A DNA stretch of 64,000 nucleotides, from the NCBI RefSeq assembly GCF_028680575.1, contig NZ_JAPCKI010000017.1:1-64000 (forward strand), read 5' to 3'. The notes under the pieces are model-generated. The model made no database searches, was not told the DNA's origin, and saw only the letters and a program-made list of their open reading frames with translations. The translations under genes were made by a program, and so were the position numbers. Source of the stretch: Acidovorax benzenivorans. GTDB lineage: Bacteria; Pseudomonadota; Gammaproteobacteria; Burkholderiales; Burkholderiaceae_C. Each line of letters starts with the position of its first letter. Positions within the stretch are counted from its first letter, which is position 1. This document shows, piece by piece, positions 38,456 to 46,530 of this stretch.

Positions 38456-38491
38456 GAGTCGCGGCCCTGTGCGGCACGGCTCGCAATTTTT

Positions 38492-38512
38492 AGCGCTCGC
38501 TTAGCGCTTTTT
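38492..38512 (+). terminator. intrinsic terminator of the M14 gene
   Basis: AGCGCT, loop CGCTT, AGCGCT and a run of five T form a short rho-independent terminator 37 bases after the stop. A second arm, AGCGCTCG/CGAGCGCT, can pair with 38514-38521 in the convergent gene. Confidence 0.6.
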
Positions 38513-38801
38513 ATCGAGCGCTTCCCAAAGCACCCAGCAGCCGGGCGCTCACCTCGGCTGTATCCAGCGTGGCGAACGCCATGTTGTGCTGCTCCGTCAG
38601 CGGCCCATGGCCTGGTTCCATGCGCCCGGCGGCGTCGTAGCCCATGGCCTTGAACTTCCACACCCCGCCAACCAACTTGAGCGAGCCCACATGCGCGCCA
38701 TCGGCAGTGTGGACTGACACCACGCCAGCGTTGACGGGCACCAGCTGCAATGGCCCTGCCACCGGGCCTGGCGGTATGTGGGCGAAGGTGGGGTGTTTCA
38801 A
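38511..38801 (-). CDS. hypothetical protein coupled to the HepT gene
   Basis: A 96-residue frame starting with a TTG whose last two bases overlap the HepT stop (TTGA), a translational coupling arrangement. It contains a soluble beta-rich stretch, VNAGVVSVHTADGAHVGSLKLVGGVWKFKAMGYDAAG. No domain was recognised. It is the third gene in line with the MntA/HepT pair; whether it belongs to the toxin-antitoxin system is unknown. Its end overlaps the terminator hairpin of the opposite M14 gene. Confidence 0.5.
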   Translation of the reverse strand: MKHPTFAHIPPGPVAGPLQLVPVNAGVVSVHTADGAHVGSLKLVGGVWKFKAMGYDAAGRMEPGHGPLTEQHNMAFATLDTAEVSARLLGALGSAR

Positions 38802-39142
38802 TCCTGCTCGTCCAGCAGAGTCTGTACCGCGCGCAGCAAGGCGGGCAGCGCCGTTTGGGTGATGTTCCACACGGTACTCACGTTCACCGTGGCGTAGCCG
38901 TGGATGAGTTGGTTGCGAAACGCCACGATCTGCGCCAGGTCGGGAATGCGGGCGGCCATGGCCGTATCCAGCTTGGACAGTTGGTTGAGTGCTTCGCCAA
39001 TGATTTCAAACTTGCGCTCTACCGCCGCCTGGGCCATGGCATTGGTGCCATAGGCTGCTGCATCCATGCCCTGGGTAAAAGACTCAATGGCGGCAGCTGC
39101 CTCGCGCACATCCCACAAAAAGGCGCGCGGGTCACGCTGCAT
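38798..39142 (-). CDS. hepT: HepT-like HEPN-domain toxin
   Basis: A 114-residue all-helical HEPN (DUF86) protein. The active-site motif R-X4-H-X-Y is intact as RNQLIHGY at about 76-83. HepT is an RNase toxin, or an RNA-targeting factor, that is neutralised when the partner MntA adds AMP to the Tyr of this motif. Its ATG at 39142 overlaps the end of the MntA gene by 11 bases, the usual tight toxin-antitoxin arrangement. Cytoplasmic. Confidence 0.85.
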   Translation of the reverse strand: MQRDPRAFLWDVREAAAAIESFTQGMDAAAYGTNAMAQAAVERKFEIIGEALNQLSKLDTAMAARIPDLAQIVAFRNQLIHGYATVNVSTVWNITQTALPALLRAVQTLLDEQD

Positions 39143-39440
39143 ACACAGCCTCGCGGTGGCGGTTGATTTTGGCTAGCACGTACGGGTTGCGCACAGCGCC
39201 GGGTTCCACCAGGTCCACGCCCCGGCCCAGCAGGGCTTCCAGATCGGCCTTGGCGCCAAAAATGGAGTGGAGCCCGGGCTCAACGCCCGGGGCAAACTCC
39301 ACCAGAAAGTCTGCGTCGCTGTGGGTGGGATCAAAGTCACTGGCCCGTGCCGCCGAGCCAAACACCTCCAGCCGCCGAATGCCGTAGCGCTGGCAGATAG
39401 CGGCAATGCCGGAGCGGTATTGGGCGATGGCGGGATGCAT
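39132..39440 (-). CDS. mntA: MntA-like minimal nucleotidyltransferase antitoxin
   Basis: A 102-residue minimal nucleotidyltransferase. The catalytic GS (about 28-29) and DAD (42-44) are present, but the spacing is GSX12DXD rather than the more usual GSX10DXD. MntA uses ATP to AMPylate a Tyr of HepT and so blocks the toxin. It comes first in the operon and overlaps hepT by 11 bases. Together they form a complete type VII toxin-antitoxin pair. Confidence 0.85.
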   Translation of the reverse strand: MHPAIAQYRSGIAAICQRYGIRRLEVFGSAARASDFDPTHSDADFLVEFAPGVEPGLHSIFGAKADLEALLGRGVDLVEPGAVRNPYVLAKINRHREAVYAA

Positions 39441-39474
39441 AGGCGCAGTTTAATCGAGCACCTGATTGACTGCC

Positions 39475-39540
39475 ATATTGGCCTGTAGCGCTTGCGTCAT
39501 AAGCGCAAGATGCTATGAAAAATATAGCTAATCAGTGCGA
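39475..39540. repeat. dispersed intergenic repeat, copy 7
   Basis: ATTGGCCTGTAGCGCTTGCGTCATAAGCGCAAGATGCTATGAAAAATATAGCTAATC keeps TAGCGCTT...ATAAGCGC and the GCTATGAAAAATATAGC end. It lies in the gap between mntA and the DUF924 gene. Confidence 0.7.
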
Positions 39541-39543
39541 TGC

Positions 39544-40083
39544 CTAAAACGACGACCCCGGCTCGCTCAAAAACGCCAGCTCTTCGGCTGTGGAGGTGCG
39601 GCCCAGCACCACGTTGCGATGCGGGTAGCGTCCAAAGCGGTCGATGATGGTTTTGTGCCGGCGCTCAAAGTCCAGGTTGTTTTCCATGCCCGGCTGCGCA
39701 AACAGCTCCAGGGCTTGTTCATGAATCACGGCAGATTCGCTGTGCATGTACGGCATGTAGGCAAACACGCGCTGCGCGGTGGGCAGGCTGCGGTCATGCC
39801 CGTTGGCCACCAGTTCTTGCGCCAGGGCGAGGGCCAATGCGTCTTGCGCAAAGGCACGGGGCGTGTCGCGCCACACATTGCGCGAGAACTGGTCCAGCAC
39901 CAGGATTTCTGCCAAGCGGCCTTCTGGGGCGGCGCGCCAAGCAAACAACTCACACTTCGCCGCCGCTTCCAGCGTGTTGCCAAACCGCGTGCGGATGGTT
40001 TCGTCCAGCGCGGCGTCTTTGACGAAGTGCTGCTTGGGAGTTAGTTCTGCGAACCAGAAGTGGAGGATGGCTTGCGGTTGCAT
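39544..40083 (-). CDS. DUF924-family protein
   Basis: A 179-residue helical protein of the DUF924 family. The N-terminal ILHFWFAELTPKQHF and the central EILVLDQFSRNVWRDTPRAFAQDALAL with YMPYMHSE are the signatures. The fold is thought to be TPR-like; the function is unknown. The ATG is at 40083, 19 bases after the methyltransferase stop, which marks the left end of the AT-rich block. GC content returns to the genome norm within this gene. Confidence 0.8.
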   Translation of the reverse strand: MQPQAILHFWFAELTPKQHFVKDAALDETIRTRFGNTLEAAAKCELFAWRAAPEGRLAEILVLDQFSRNVWRDTPRAFAQDALALALAQELVANGHDRSLPTAQRVFAYMPYMHSESAVIHEQALELFAQPGMENNLDFERRHKTIIDRFGRYPHRNVVLGRTSTAEELAFLSEPGSSF

Positions 40084-40102
40084 GAGGCGGGGATACTACT
40101 TT

Positions 40103-41272
40103 TCAAAACTGCTCGGCGCTCAAGGCTGAGTTTTTCAGGCAAAAGTCCCGTGGCGACGGACGGATGCCAGTTTCAACCCAAGAAATCAGCCATGCGAGCT
40201 GATGTGAGATTAGAGGTGGGACTGCATCACCTATCTGTCTGTAGCAGTTGGAAAGCTGACTACCAGCAAACTTAAACTGGATTGGAAAGCCTTGCAGAAA
40301 AGCCATTTCACCGACAGACAGTAGACGATTTTCGGTAGGGTGTGTGTATCGACCGTTTCCCACGTGACTACATTCGCGCTTAATCGTTGGCGCTGGTTGC
40401 TTCAGCGCCATACGCCCGTATACATCACCATAAGACCCCGTATTTCCATTTTTAATTTTCTTCTTCATTGAAGGGATAAGTAGTTCCTGATGAGTCGTTG
40501 CGATGTCAGTCCACGATCCGCCATCTTTGGGGATCGCCATGATTCTCTTCAATACCTCTTCAGTAAGCTGTGGAAATCTTTTATCCAAAGATTGAGGGAC
40601 TTCTAGATCCAGAACGGAAAGCCGCTCCAACGCACCACCAACTGTTGCCGCAGTCTTTATTGACAGACCTTGCCAAAGATCTCTCAGGTTGCGGACTTCT
40701 CGATCTCGGCTCGCAATAAGAATAACTCTCTCTCTTTGTTGCGGGAGTCCAAAATCATTTAGATTGAGGATTTCAACTTTGTATGAGTAACCGATACTTT
40801 GGAGTACGTGCAGTATGGTTTCGAGATGTTGGGCGTGATTTCCTTGCAGTGCCTCCCGAGCATTCTCATACGCAAAATACTTAGGACGAATTTTGAAAAT
40901 AAGGTTGGCAACTGCACTAGTTAGTTCATTTCGATTGCCATCAATGAGATGATTTTCAGGCTTTGCACGCGTGAAGTCAGTGCATGGTGGACAGGCAAGC
41001 AGAACTCCATCGAAAACGTCGTTTGGCCAAAGCTCCGCGCCAATTTCAAGAATGTTCTCGTAATTCAAGACCTCGTTTCGAGGGTGAATATTGCAGTTCG
41101 CGAAGTATGTTTTGTTGCAGTCGCTGGATTGATCCTTTGCAGACGGCTTAGTTAGCTCAGCATCAACAGCTGCAACAAGCTTGAAGCCTGGATGGCAGTG
41201 AAAACCATAGGACATCCCACCCGCGCCAGAGAAAAAGTCGATTGTGGGCAGGGCATTTTCATTTCTGACCAC
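40103..41272 (-). CDS. DNA (cytosine-5) methyltransferase
   Basis: A 389-residue C5 methyltransferase. Motif I is FFSGAGGMSYGF (about 13-24), motif IV LLACPPCTDF with the catalytic Cys97, motif VI ENARE, motif VIII QQRERVILI, motif IX LLSVGEMAFLQGFP and motif X IGDAVPP, all in normal order. The target domain between VIII and IX is unassigned. The GTG at 41272 directly follows the DUF262 stop, with AAAGG upstream. It is AT-rich relative to its neighbours and the last gene of the three-gene block; no restriction endonuclease is visible. Confidence 0.9.
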   Translation of the reverse strand: MVRNENALPTIDFFSGAGGMSYGFHCHPGFKLVAAVDAELTKPSAKDQSSDCNKTYFANCNIHPRNEVLNYENILEIGAELWPNDVFDGVLLACPPCTDFTRAKPENHLIDGNRNELTSAVANLIFKIRPKYFAYENAREALQGNHAQHLETILHVLQSIGYSYKVEILNLNDFGLPQQRERVILIASRDREVRNLRDLWQGLSIKTAATVGGALERLSVLDLEVPQSLDKRFPQLTEEVLKRIMAIPKDGGSWTDIATTHQELLIPSMKKKIKNGNTGSYGDVYGRMALKQPAPTIKRECSHVGNGRYTHPTENRLLSVGEMAFLQGFPIQFKFAGSQLSNCYRQIGDAVPPLISHQLAWLISWVETGIRPSPRDFCLKNSALSAEQF

Positions 41273-42292
41273 TTATGTTGCCTTTAACAGGATCGCGCGC
41301 AACACTTCTGCGCGGCCAATGCGATTAGTTCTATCAGCCGTAGCTTGAACTGTGGTTTTGAAATACTTCTGCAAGCTTTGATCACCCGAAGAACTCTTCA
41401 TCTCTTTGTCAACGGCACTGTAGAAATCAAGCAAGAGTGTACGCAACGTCTGCAGATTTAGAGCAATCTTCTCTAGATTGACTATCCGGTCCAACTCAAT
41501 GATGAGCACAAAAAGATCAGCCTTTTTCCAGACACGTAGTTCCTTAGGAAGGCGAATAACACGAAGTACCGCCACTACCTTTGCAAATCGCTTCAGGAGG
41601 TCCTCAGCCTCAGGTAGTTCATCGTTGTACTTTTCAAGGTACGGTTGGACTTCAGATTCCCTATGAAAGTAGGTGCTCATCATCGTAATAAGTAACGACA
41701 GTGAAAAAACAATATCACTCATGCGGCGAACTTCACGGTCACTGAACACGTTGTATTTTTCGAAAACATACGAATCAGCCACACGCTCACCTAGTCTTTT
41801 GAGTGCCCCTTGAAACTCGGCGTTCTGACGTTCCATTTTGTTCAGGCCGTGTGACGTCCTGTTAATGCGTTTGAACACGTCGCGCACGATCTCAATGTCA
41901 GCTATTCCGAGATTGCGAACTGCCACTTGGTAATTCAGAAACTCAGTCTTTTGTTCTTTTGAAAGAGCCTGATATGGGAGGATATCTTTCTCAAGTTTTA
42001 GGGCTAGCGACCCTTTGAAATACTGATGAATTGTTGTAATTCTTTGCTGCCCATCAACAAGAGCCTCAGTGCTTTTTGCTGTCTCCAAGTCGGCGGCCAT
42101 CACGGCAAGATAGATCTCGGGAAATGGGTAAGATTTAAGAACCGTTCGCAGGAATTCATTTTTGTCCTTTTGATCCCAAACCAACCGCCTTTGAAAATCC
42201 GGTCGTGGAATCAAGGCGCCGGAGTCCAGTTTCTCCAACAGCTCCATAATTCGGCGCGTTGATGCCGATGTGTTAAGTTTGGGCTCGGTCAT
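41273..42292 (-). CDS. DUF262-domain protein
   Basis: A 339-residue protein with an N-terminal DUF262 (ParB/Srx-fold) domain: DFQRRLVW at about 32-39 and DGQQRITTIHQ at about 80-90. The C-terminal half is helical and lacks a recognisable DUF1524/HNH nuclease domain, unlike GmrSD or SspE. DUF262 proteins are linked to modification-dependent or phage-defence nucleases and hydrolyse nucleotides. The ATG at 42292 overlaps the upstream NTase gene by 20 bases with GGAAAAAA before it; the stop abuts the methyltransferase start. Confidence 0.85.
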   Translation of the reverse strand: MTEPKLNTSASTRRIMELLEKLDSGALIPRPDFQRRLVWDQKDKNEFLRTVLKSYPFPEIYLAVMAADLETAKSTEALVDGQQRITTIHQYFKGSLALKLEKDILPYQALSKEQKTEFLNYQVAVRNLGIADIEIVRDVFKRINRTSHGLNKMERQNAEFQGALKRLGERVADSYVFEKYNVFSDREVRRMSDIVFSLSLLITMMSTYFHRESEVQPYLEKYNDELPEAEDLLKRFAKVVAVLRVIRLPKELRVWKKADLFVLIIELDRIVNLEKIALNLQTLRTLLLDFYSAVDKEMKSSSGDQSLQKYFKTTVQATADRTNRIGRAEVLRAILLKAT

Positions 42293-42902
42293 TTTTTTCC
42301 TTAATTTTTCTAATTCCGTTGGCGTGATAGCCCATTAGAAATTTGTCATCAAAGTAAAGTCCAACCTTTACCGGAACACTGACTATTTTCTTCTTATTGA
42401 TTTCATTGACTCTGGCTTGCCATGCTTGTCTTTGATCGTAGTCACCAGTCCCAGGCAAATAGTCTGGTCTGACCCAGCCGTGCGTAAGGAAATAACTAAA
42501 GTCGTTAGATTCTGGATTTCCTACCCAGTTGCCACGGGACGTGTATCCACCATCACTAAAGAATTCGTAGACCTTGCGCCAATGGGATAAGAAAGTGCCC
42601 TGAGATATAACAGCGACATCCACATCTGAGTAGTCGTCAAAAGCAGAAAACTGCGCACGTTCTGGTGTATCTTTTTTGACGTTTGGAGCTTTGCGAAATA
42701 GCCGAAACCCTAGTTTCGCGGATCCAACTACGCATACAGCTGTCACGGGCACTTTGAAGCTGTCTGAAACTGCAATTCGCAGATCCCGTTCTTGATCGTT
42801 ACTGAGATTTTCACTGCGCGCCGCAAGAATGTGCTTTTGCACGATGCGCTCATTTGGCATCCTGCTCTTGATGTCGTCTAGAAATGACTCTAATCTTTCC
42901 AT
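42273..42902 (-). CDS. nucleotidyltransferase-like protein
   Basis: A 209-residue protein. VCVVGSAKLGFRLFR (GS at about 60-61) and YSDVDVAVIS (Asp93, Asp95) form a nucleotidyltransferase-type GS...DxD site, and the rest is unassigned alpha/beta. It may transfer a nucleotide to a protein, RNA or small molecule. It is the first gene of the AT-rich block, starting 10 bases after the glnS stop, so no private promoter is visible. Its 20-base overlap with the DUF262 gene indicates coupled translation. Confidence 0.75.
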   Translation of the reverse strand: MERLESFLDDIKSRMPNERIVQKHILAARSENLSNDQERDLRIAVSDSFKVPVTAVCVVGSAKLGFRLFRKAPNVKKDTPERAQFSAFDDYSDVDVAVISQGTFLSHWRKVYEFFSDGGYTSRGNWVGNPESNDFSYFLTHGWVRPDYLPGTGDYDQRQAWQARVNEINKKKIVSVPVKVGLYFDDKFLMGYHANGIRKIKEKNDRAQT

Positions 42903-42912
42903 TATTCGTCCC

Positions 42913-44775
42913 TCACTTTCCCCAGCTGTCCTTCAACCCCACCGCCAAGTTAAACACCGGCTTCCCCGCCGCGTGATCCACCCGGTCCGCCACAAAGTAC
43001 CCATGGCGCTCAAACTGGAACTTGTCATCCGCCTTGGCATTGGCCAATGATGGTTCCACGATGGACGTCACCACCTTCAAGCTGTTCGGGTTCAGGCTTT
43101 CGATGAAGTCCTTGCCGCCTGCGTCGGGGTGGGCGTCGAGGAACAGGCGGTCGTACATGCGCACTTCGGCGTTTACGCCGTCGGCCACGCCCACCCAGGT
43201 GATGGCGGCTTTGACCTTCACGCTGTCGGCGCCGGGGGTGCCGCTCTTGGTGTCTGGCACCACGGTGGCCAGCACTTCGGTGATGACTCCGTTGGCGTCT
43301 TTGGTGCAGCCGGTGCACTCGATGACGTAGCCGCCCTTCAGGCGCACCTTGTTGCCGGGGAAGAGGCGCTTGTAGCCTTTGGGGGGCACTTCTTCAAAGT
43401 CTTCGCGCTCGATCCAGACTTCTTTGCCGATGGTGAAGTGGCGCACGGGGCTTTCCACGCCTTCGGGTGGGTGGGGCAGGGCGGGCAGGCTGCAGGGCTC
43501 CAGGTGGCCTGCGCCCATTACGTCGTCCCAGTTGGTGAGCACCAGCTTGACGGGGTTGAGCACGGCCATGCCGCGGTGAGCCTTCAGCTCCAGGTCTTCG
43601 CGCAGGCAGCCTTCCAGGGTGCTGTAGTCGATCCAGCTGTCGGACTTGGTCACGCCAATGCGGTCGGCAAAGGTCTGGATGGCGGCGGGCGTGTAGCCAC
43701 GGCGGCGCAGGCCCACGATGGTGGGCATGCGGGGGTCGTCCCAGCCGCTCACTTTATGGTCGTACACCAGCTGGGCCAGCTTGCGCTTGCTGGTGATGAC
43801 GTAGGTGAGGTTCAGGCGCGCAAATTCGTATTGCTTGGGTGGGGGCGATGCCAGCAGGCCGCCCACAACGCGACCATCGGGAAGTGTTACCACTTCCGTC
43901 AGGCGCTCCAGCAGCCAGTCGTAGAAGGGGCGTTGGTCTTCAAATTCCAGCGTGCACAGGCTGTGGGTGATTTGCTCTAGCGCGTCCTCGATGGGGTGCG
44001 CGTAGGTGTACATGGGGTAGATGCACCAGGTGTCGCCCGTGTTGTGGTGGGTGGCGCGGCGGATGCGGTAGATGGCCGGGTCGCGCATGTTGATGTTGGG
44101 GCTGGCCATGTCGATCTTGGCGCGCAGCACCATGCTTCCGTCTTCATGCTTGCCGTCGCGCATCTCGCGGAAGATGCGCAGGTTTTCCGCCGGGGTGCGG
44201 CTGCGGAAGGGGCTGTCTACGCCGGGCTTGCCAAAGTCGCCACGGTTCACGCGCATTTGTTCGGCGGTTTGCTCGTCCACGTAGGCGTAGCCGGCTTCGA
44301 TCAAATATTCCGCCGCGCGGTACATGAAGCCGAAGTAGTCGCTGGCCTGGTAAGGGGCGGCGCTGTAGTCGCCCTGGCTGCCGTTCCAGTCAAAACCGAG
44401 CCATTTCACGGCGTCGATGATGCTGTTGACGTATTCGGTGTCTTCTTTTTCGGGGTTGGTGTCGTCAAAGCGCAGGTGGCACACGCCGCCGTAGTCGCGC
44501 GCTAGGCCAAAGTTGATGCAAATGCTCTTGGCGTGGCCCACGTGCAGGTAGCCGTTGGGTTCGGGCGGGAAGCGGGTGCGGATTTTGGCGGGGTCGGGCT
44601 CGCCAGCGGCTTGGTGGGCGGCGTCGCCGGGGGTGCCAGCCCAGCGGCGGGTGGCGTAGGTGCTTTTTTCCAGGTCATGCTCGATGATCTGGCGCAAAAA
44701 GTTGCTGGGCTTGACGGTTTCGGGGGCCGCAGAAGTGGCAGTGGCGGCGGTATTGGCGGGGGAGGGGGTGCTCAT
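42913..44775 (-). CDS. glnS: glutaminyl-tRNA synthetase
   Basis: A 620-residue class I synthetase that charges tRNA-Gln. The HIGH box appears as HVGH (about 78-81) in PEPNGYLHVGHAKS, the KMSKS loop as VITSKRKL, and the C-terminal anticodon-binding barrel follows. An Ala/Thr-rich N-terminal extension and a few insertions make it longer than the roughly 550 residues of the enterobacterial enzyme. The ATG is at 44775. The AT-rich block lies directly downstream, so read-through from glnS probably transcribes it. Confidence 0.95.
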   Translation of the reverse strand: MSTPSPANTAATATSAAPETVKPSNFLRQIIEHDLEKSTYATRRWAGTPGDAAHQAAGEPDPAKIRTRFPPEPNGYLHVGHAKSICINFGLARDYGGVCHLRFDDTNPEKEDTEYVNSIIDAVKWLGFDWNGSQGDYSAAPYQASDYFGFMYRAAEYLIEAGYAYVDEQTAEQMRVNRGDFGKPGVDSPFRSRTPAENLRIFREMRDGKHEDGSMVLRAKIDMASPNINMRDPAIYRIRRATHHNTGDTWCIYPMYTYAHPIEDALEQITHSLCTLEFEDQRPFYDWLLERLTEVVTLPDGRVVGGLLASPPPKQYEFARLNLTYVITSKRKLAQLVYDHKVSGWDDPRMPTIVGLRRRGYTPAAIQTFADRIGVTKSDSWIDYSTLEGCLREDLELKAHRGMAVLNPVKLVLTNWDDVMGAGHLEPCSLPALPHPPEGVESPVRHFTIGKEVWIEREDFEEVPPKGYKRLFPGNKVRLKGGYVIECTGCTKDANGVITEVLATVVPDTKSGTPGADSVKVKAAITWVGVADGVNAEVRMYDRLFLDAHPDAGGKDFIESLNPNSLKVVTSIVEPSLANAKADDKFQFERHGYFVADRVDHAAGKPVFNLAVGLKDSWGK

Positions 44776-44946
44776 CCAGCCATTTTAGGCGGCGGTTTCG
44801 TGACGGTTTACGCATTAAAACCAGCGCGTGTACGTTCAGACACAACGTAAAGACGCTTTTGTGCCATCCTTTTAGGCACTTGGTGCGTTGTGTACCGGTG
44901 AGGCAAGTCCATTTGGCTGGCTGCCCTCATTCAAAAGGAGATTTCC

Positions 44947-45288
44947 ATGACGAAAACCCGTTCTGTTTCTACTGCGGCCGCTGTGGCGGGTGTGGCGCTG
45001 GCCCTGTTGGCTGGTGCTGGCTCCGCCCAGGCCCGTGATGTCAATTGGTCGGTGGGCATTGGCGTGCCCGGCGTGGTGGTGGGGGCCAGCAATGGCTACT
45101 ATGCGCCCGCCCCCGTGTATGTGGCGCCACCCCCACCCGTGTACTACGCTCCCCCTCCACGCCCTGTGTATTACAACGCCCCCCCGGTGTACTACACACC
45201 ACCCCCACCGGTGTATTACGGCGGTTATGGCTATGGCTACGGCCATCGCCACCACGGGCACGGCCACGGTCGCCACTGGGACCGTTGA
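44947..45288 (+). CDS. secreted Pro/Tyr- and His-rich low-complexity protein
   Basis: A 113-residue protein. The signal peptide of about 29 residues ends in GSAQA. The mature part has about five PPPPVYY-type blocks (residues of about 57-90) and a Gly-Tyr-His tail with GHRHHGHGHGRH, which could bind metal. Such PXPV-like envelope proteins are common in Comamonadaceae; their role is unknown. AAAGGAG lies eight bases before the ATG. A clear intrinsic terminator follows. Confidence 0.78.
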   Translation: MTKTRSVSTAAAVAGVALALLAGAGSAQARDVNWSVGIGVPGVVVGASNGYYAPAPVYVAPPPPVYYAPPPRPVYYNAPPVYYTPPPPVYYGGYGYGYGHRHHGHGHGRHWDR

Positions 45289-45367
45289 CCCACCCCGGCG
45301 GCTGGTCTGTCACCCACCTCTTGGGCGCGAGTCGCTCACAGGCAGCGTTGCACAGGCTGCCTTTTAC

Positions 45368-45392
45368 AGCGGTCCTCTGGGGCCGCTTTTTT
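45368..45392 (+). terminator. intrinsic terminator after the Pro/Tyr-rich gene
   Basis: AGCGGTCC pairs with GGGGCCGCT (one G-U pair, 4-base loop), followed by six T. Rho-independent terminator 80 bases after the stop at 45288. Confidence 0.75.
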
Positions 45393-45419
45393 CTTGGCGC
45401 CGCATAATCCCGCACTCTG

Positions 45420-45438
45420 GCCTGCCAGCGTGGCAGGC
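45420..45438 (+). promoter_or_regulatory. leader hairpin ahead of aroQ
   Basis: GCCTGCCA-GCG-TGGCAGGC is an 8-bp perfect stem with a 3-base loop, ending about 24 bases before the aroQ start. It may stabilise the mRNA or modulate initiation. No T-run follows, so termination is unlikely. Confidence 0.45.
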
Positions 45439-45461
45439 GCATTGCCCCGGAGACCCTGTCT

Positions 45462-45935
45462 GTGACCGCTAAGAAAACCGTTTTTGTCCTCAATGGCCCC
45501 AACCTGAACCTGCTGGGCACGCGCGAGCCCGCTGTGTACGGCGCAGCTACGCTGGCCGATGTGGAAAAGCTCTGCGCCGATGCCTGCGACCGCCATGGTT
45601 TTGCGCTGCGGTTTCACCAAAGCAACCACGAAGGCGCGCTGGTGGACTGGATTCACGAGGCCGGTCGCCTGCACGCGGCGGGCGAACTGGCGGGTGTGGT
45701 CATCAACGCCGGGGCCTACACCCACACCAGCATTGCGCTGCACGATGCCACCAAGGGTACGGGCATCACGCTGATCGAGCTGCACATCAGCAACGTGCAT
45801 GCGCGCGAGGCGTTCCGTCACCATTCCTACATGGCCGCAGCCGCAAAGGCGGTGATGTGTGGCTTTGGCGTGCTGGGCTATGGCCTGGCCATTGACGGCC
45901 TGGCACAACTGCTGGCCCAGCAGCCTGCGGCCTGA
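45462..45935 (+). CDS. aroQ: type II 3-dehydroquinate dehydratase
   Basis: A 157-residue shikimate-pathway enzyme converting 3-dehydroquinate to 3-dehydroshikimate. [18 protein letters not shown] contains the flexible-loop Arg and catalytic Tyr, [26 protein letters not shown] and [18 protein letters not shown] with the catalytic His follow. The length matches the dodecameric type II family. The GTG at 45462 has CCGGAG upstream and precedes the first strand. Confidence 0.93.
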   Translation: MTAKKTVFVLNGPNLNLLGTREPAVYGAATLADVEKLCADACDRHGFALRFHQSNHEGALVDWIHEAGRLHAAGELAGVVINAGAYTHTSIALHDATKGTGITLIELHISNVHAREAFRHHSYMAAAAKAVMCGFGVLGYGLAIDGLAQLLAQQPAA

Positions 45936-45964
45936 GCCCCCGGCGCACGCGGGATTTGCCCCTG

Positions 45965-46378
45965 ATGGCCCCGCCGCCCCTGCAAATCTCTGAGGACGAG
46001 GTAGAAATCACCGCCATGCGCGCGCAGGGCGCGGGCGGGCAAAACGTCAACAAGGTATCGAGCGCAGTGCACTTGCGCTTTGACGTGGCGGCATCGTCGC
46101 TGCCTGAGGATGTGAAAGAGCGCCTGCTGGCCCTGCGTGACACCCGCATCACGCAAGAAGGCGTGGTGGTCATCAAGGCCCAGCAGTACCGCAGCCAAGA
46201 GCAAAACCGTGCCGACGCCCTGGAGCGGCTTACCGCGCTGGTCAACACCGTGGCCGTGCCGCCCAGGGTGCGGCGAGCCACCAAGCCCACCTATGGGTCA
46301 AAACAGCGGCGCCTGCAAACCAAGACGCAGCGGGGTGAGACCAAGGCGCTGCGGGGCCGGGTGCGCGACGGCTCCTGA
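45965..46378 (+). CDS. arfB: ArfB/YaeJ alternative ribosome rescue hydrolase
   Basis: A 137-residue peptidyl-tRNA hydrolase that frees stalled ribosomes. The GGQ motif is in GAGGQNVNKVSSAVHLRFD, and the Lys/Arg-rich C-terminal tail (KPTYGSKQRRLQTKTQRGETKALRGR) fits the mRNA channel. It lacks the stop-codon-recognition domain of release factors, as in ArfB. The ATG at 45965 is 29 bases after the aroQ stop, so co-transcription is likely. Confidence 0.9.
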   Translation: MAPPPLQISEDEVEITAMRAQGAGGQNVNKVSSAVHLRFDVAASSLPEDVKERLLALRDTRITQEGVVVIKAQQYRSQEQNRADALERLTALVNTVAVPPRVRRATKPTYGSKQRRLQTKTQRGETKALRGRVRDGS

Positions 46379-46530
46379 CGCTTGAGCGCCGGGGTGGGGG
46401 TTCCCCATTGCGCGCCATCGATCTGTCAATGTTTGATTGGCATCGCCAGTAGAACAATCTGTCTGCCTTGCAGGGCTTGGTATCACGGGCCATCAGTCCT
46501 ACATTCATGGCATTCCTTGTTGGAGTTGTC

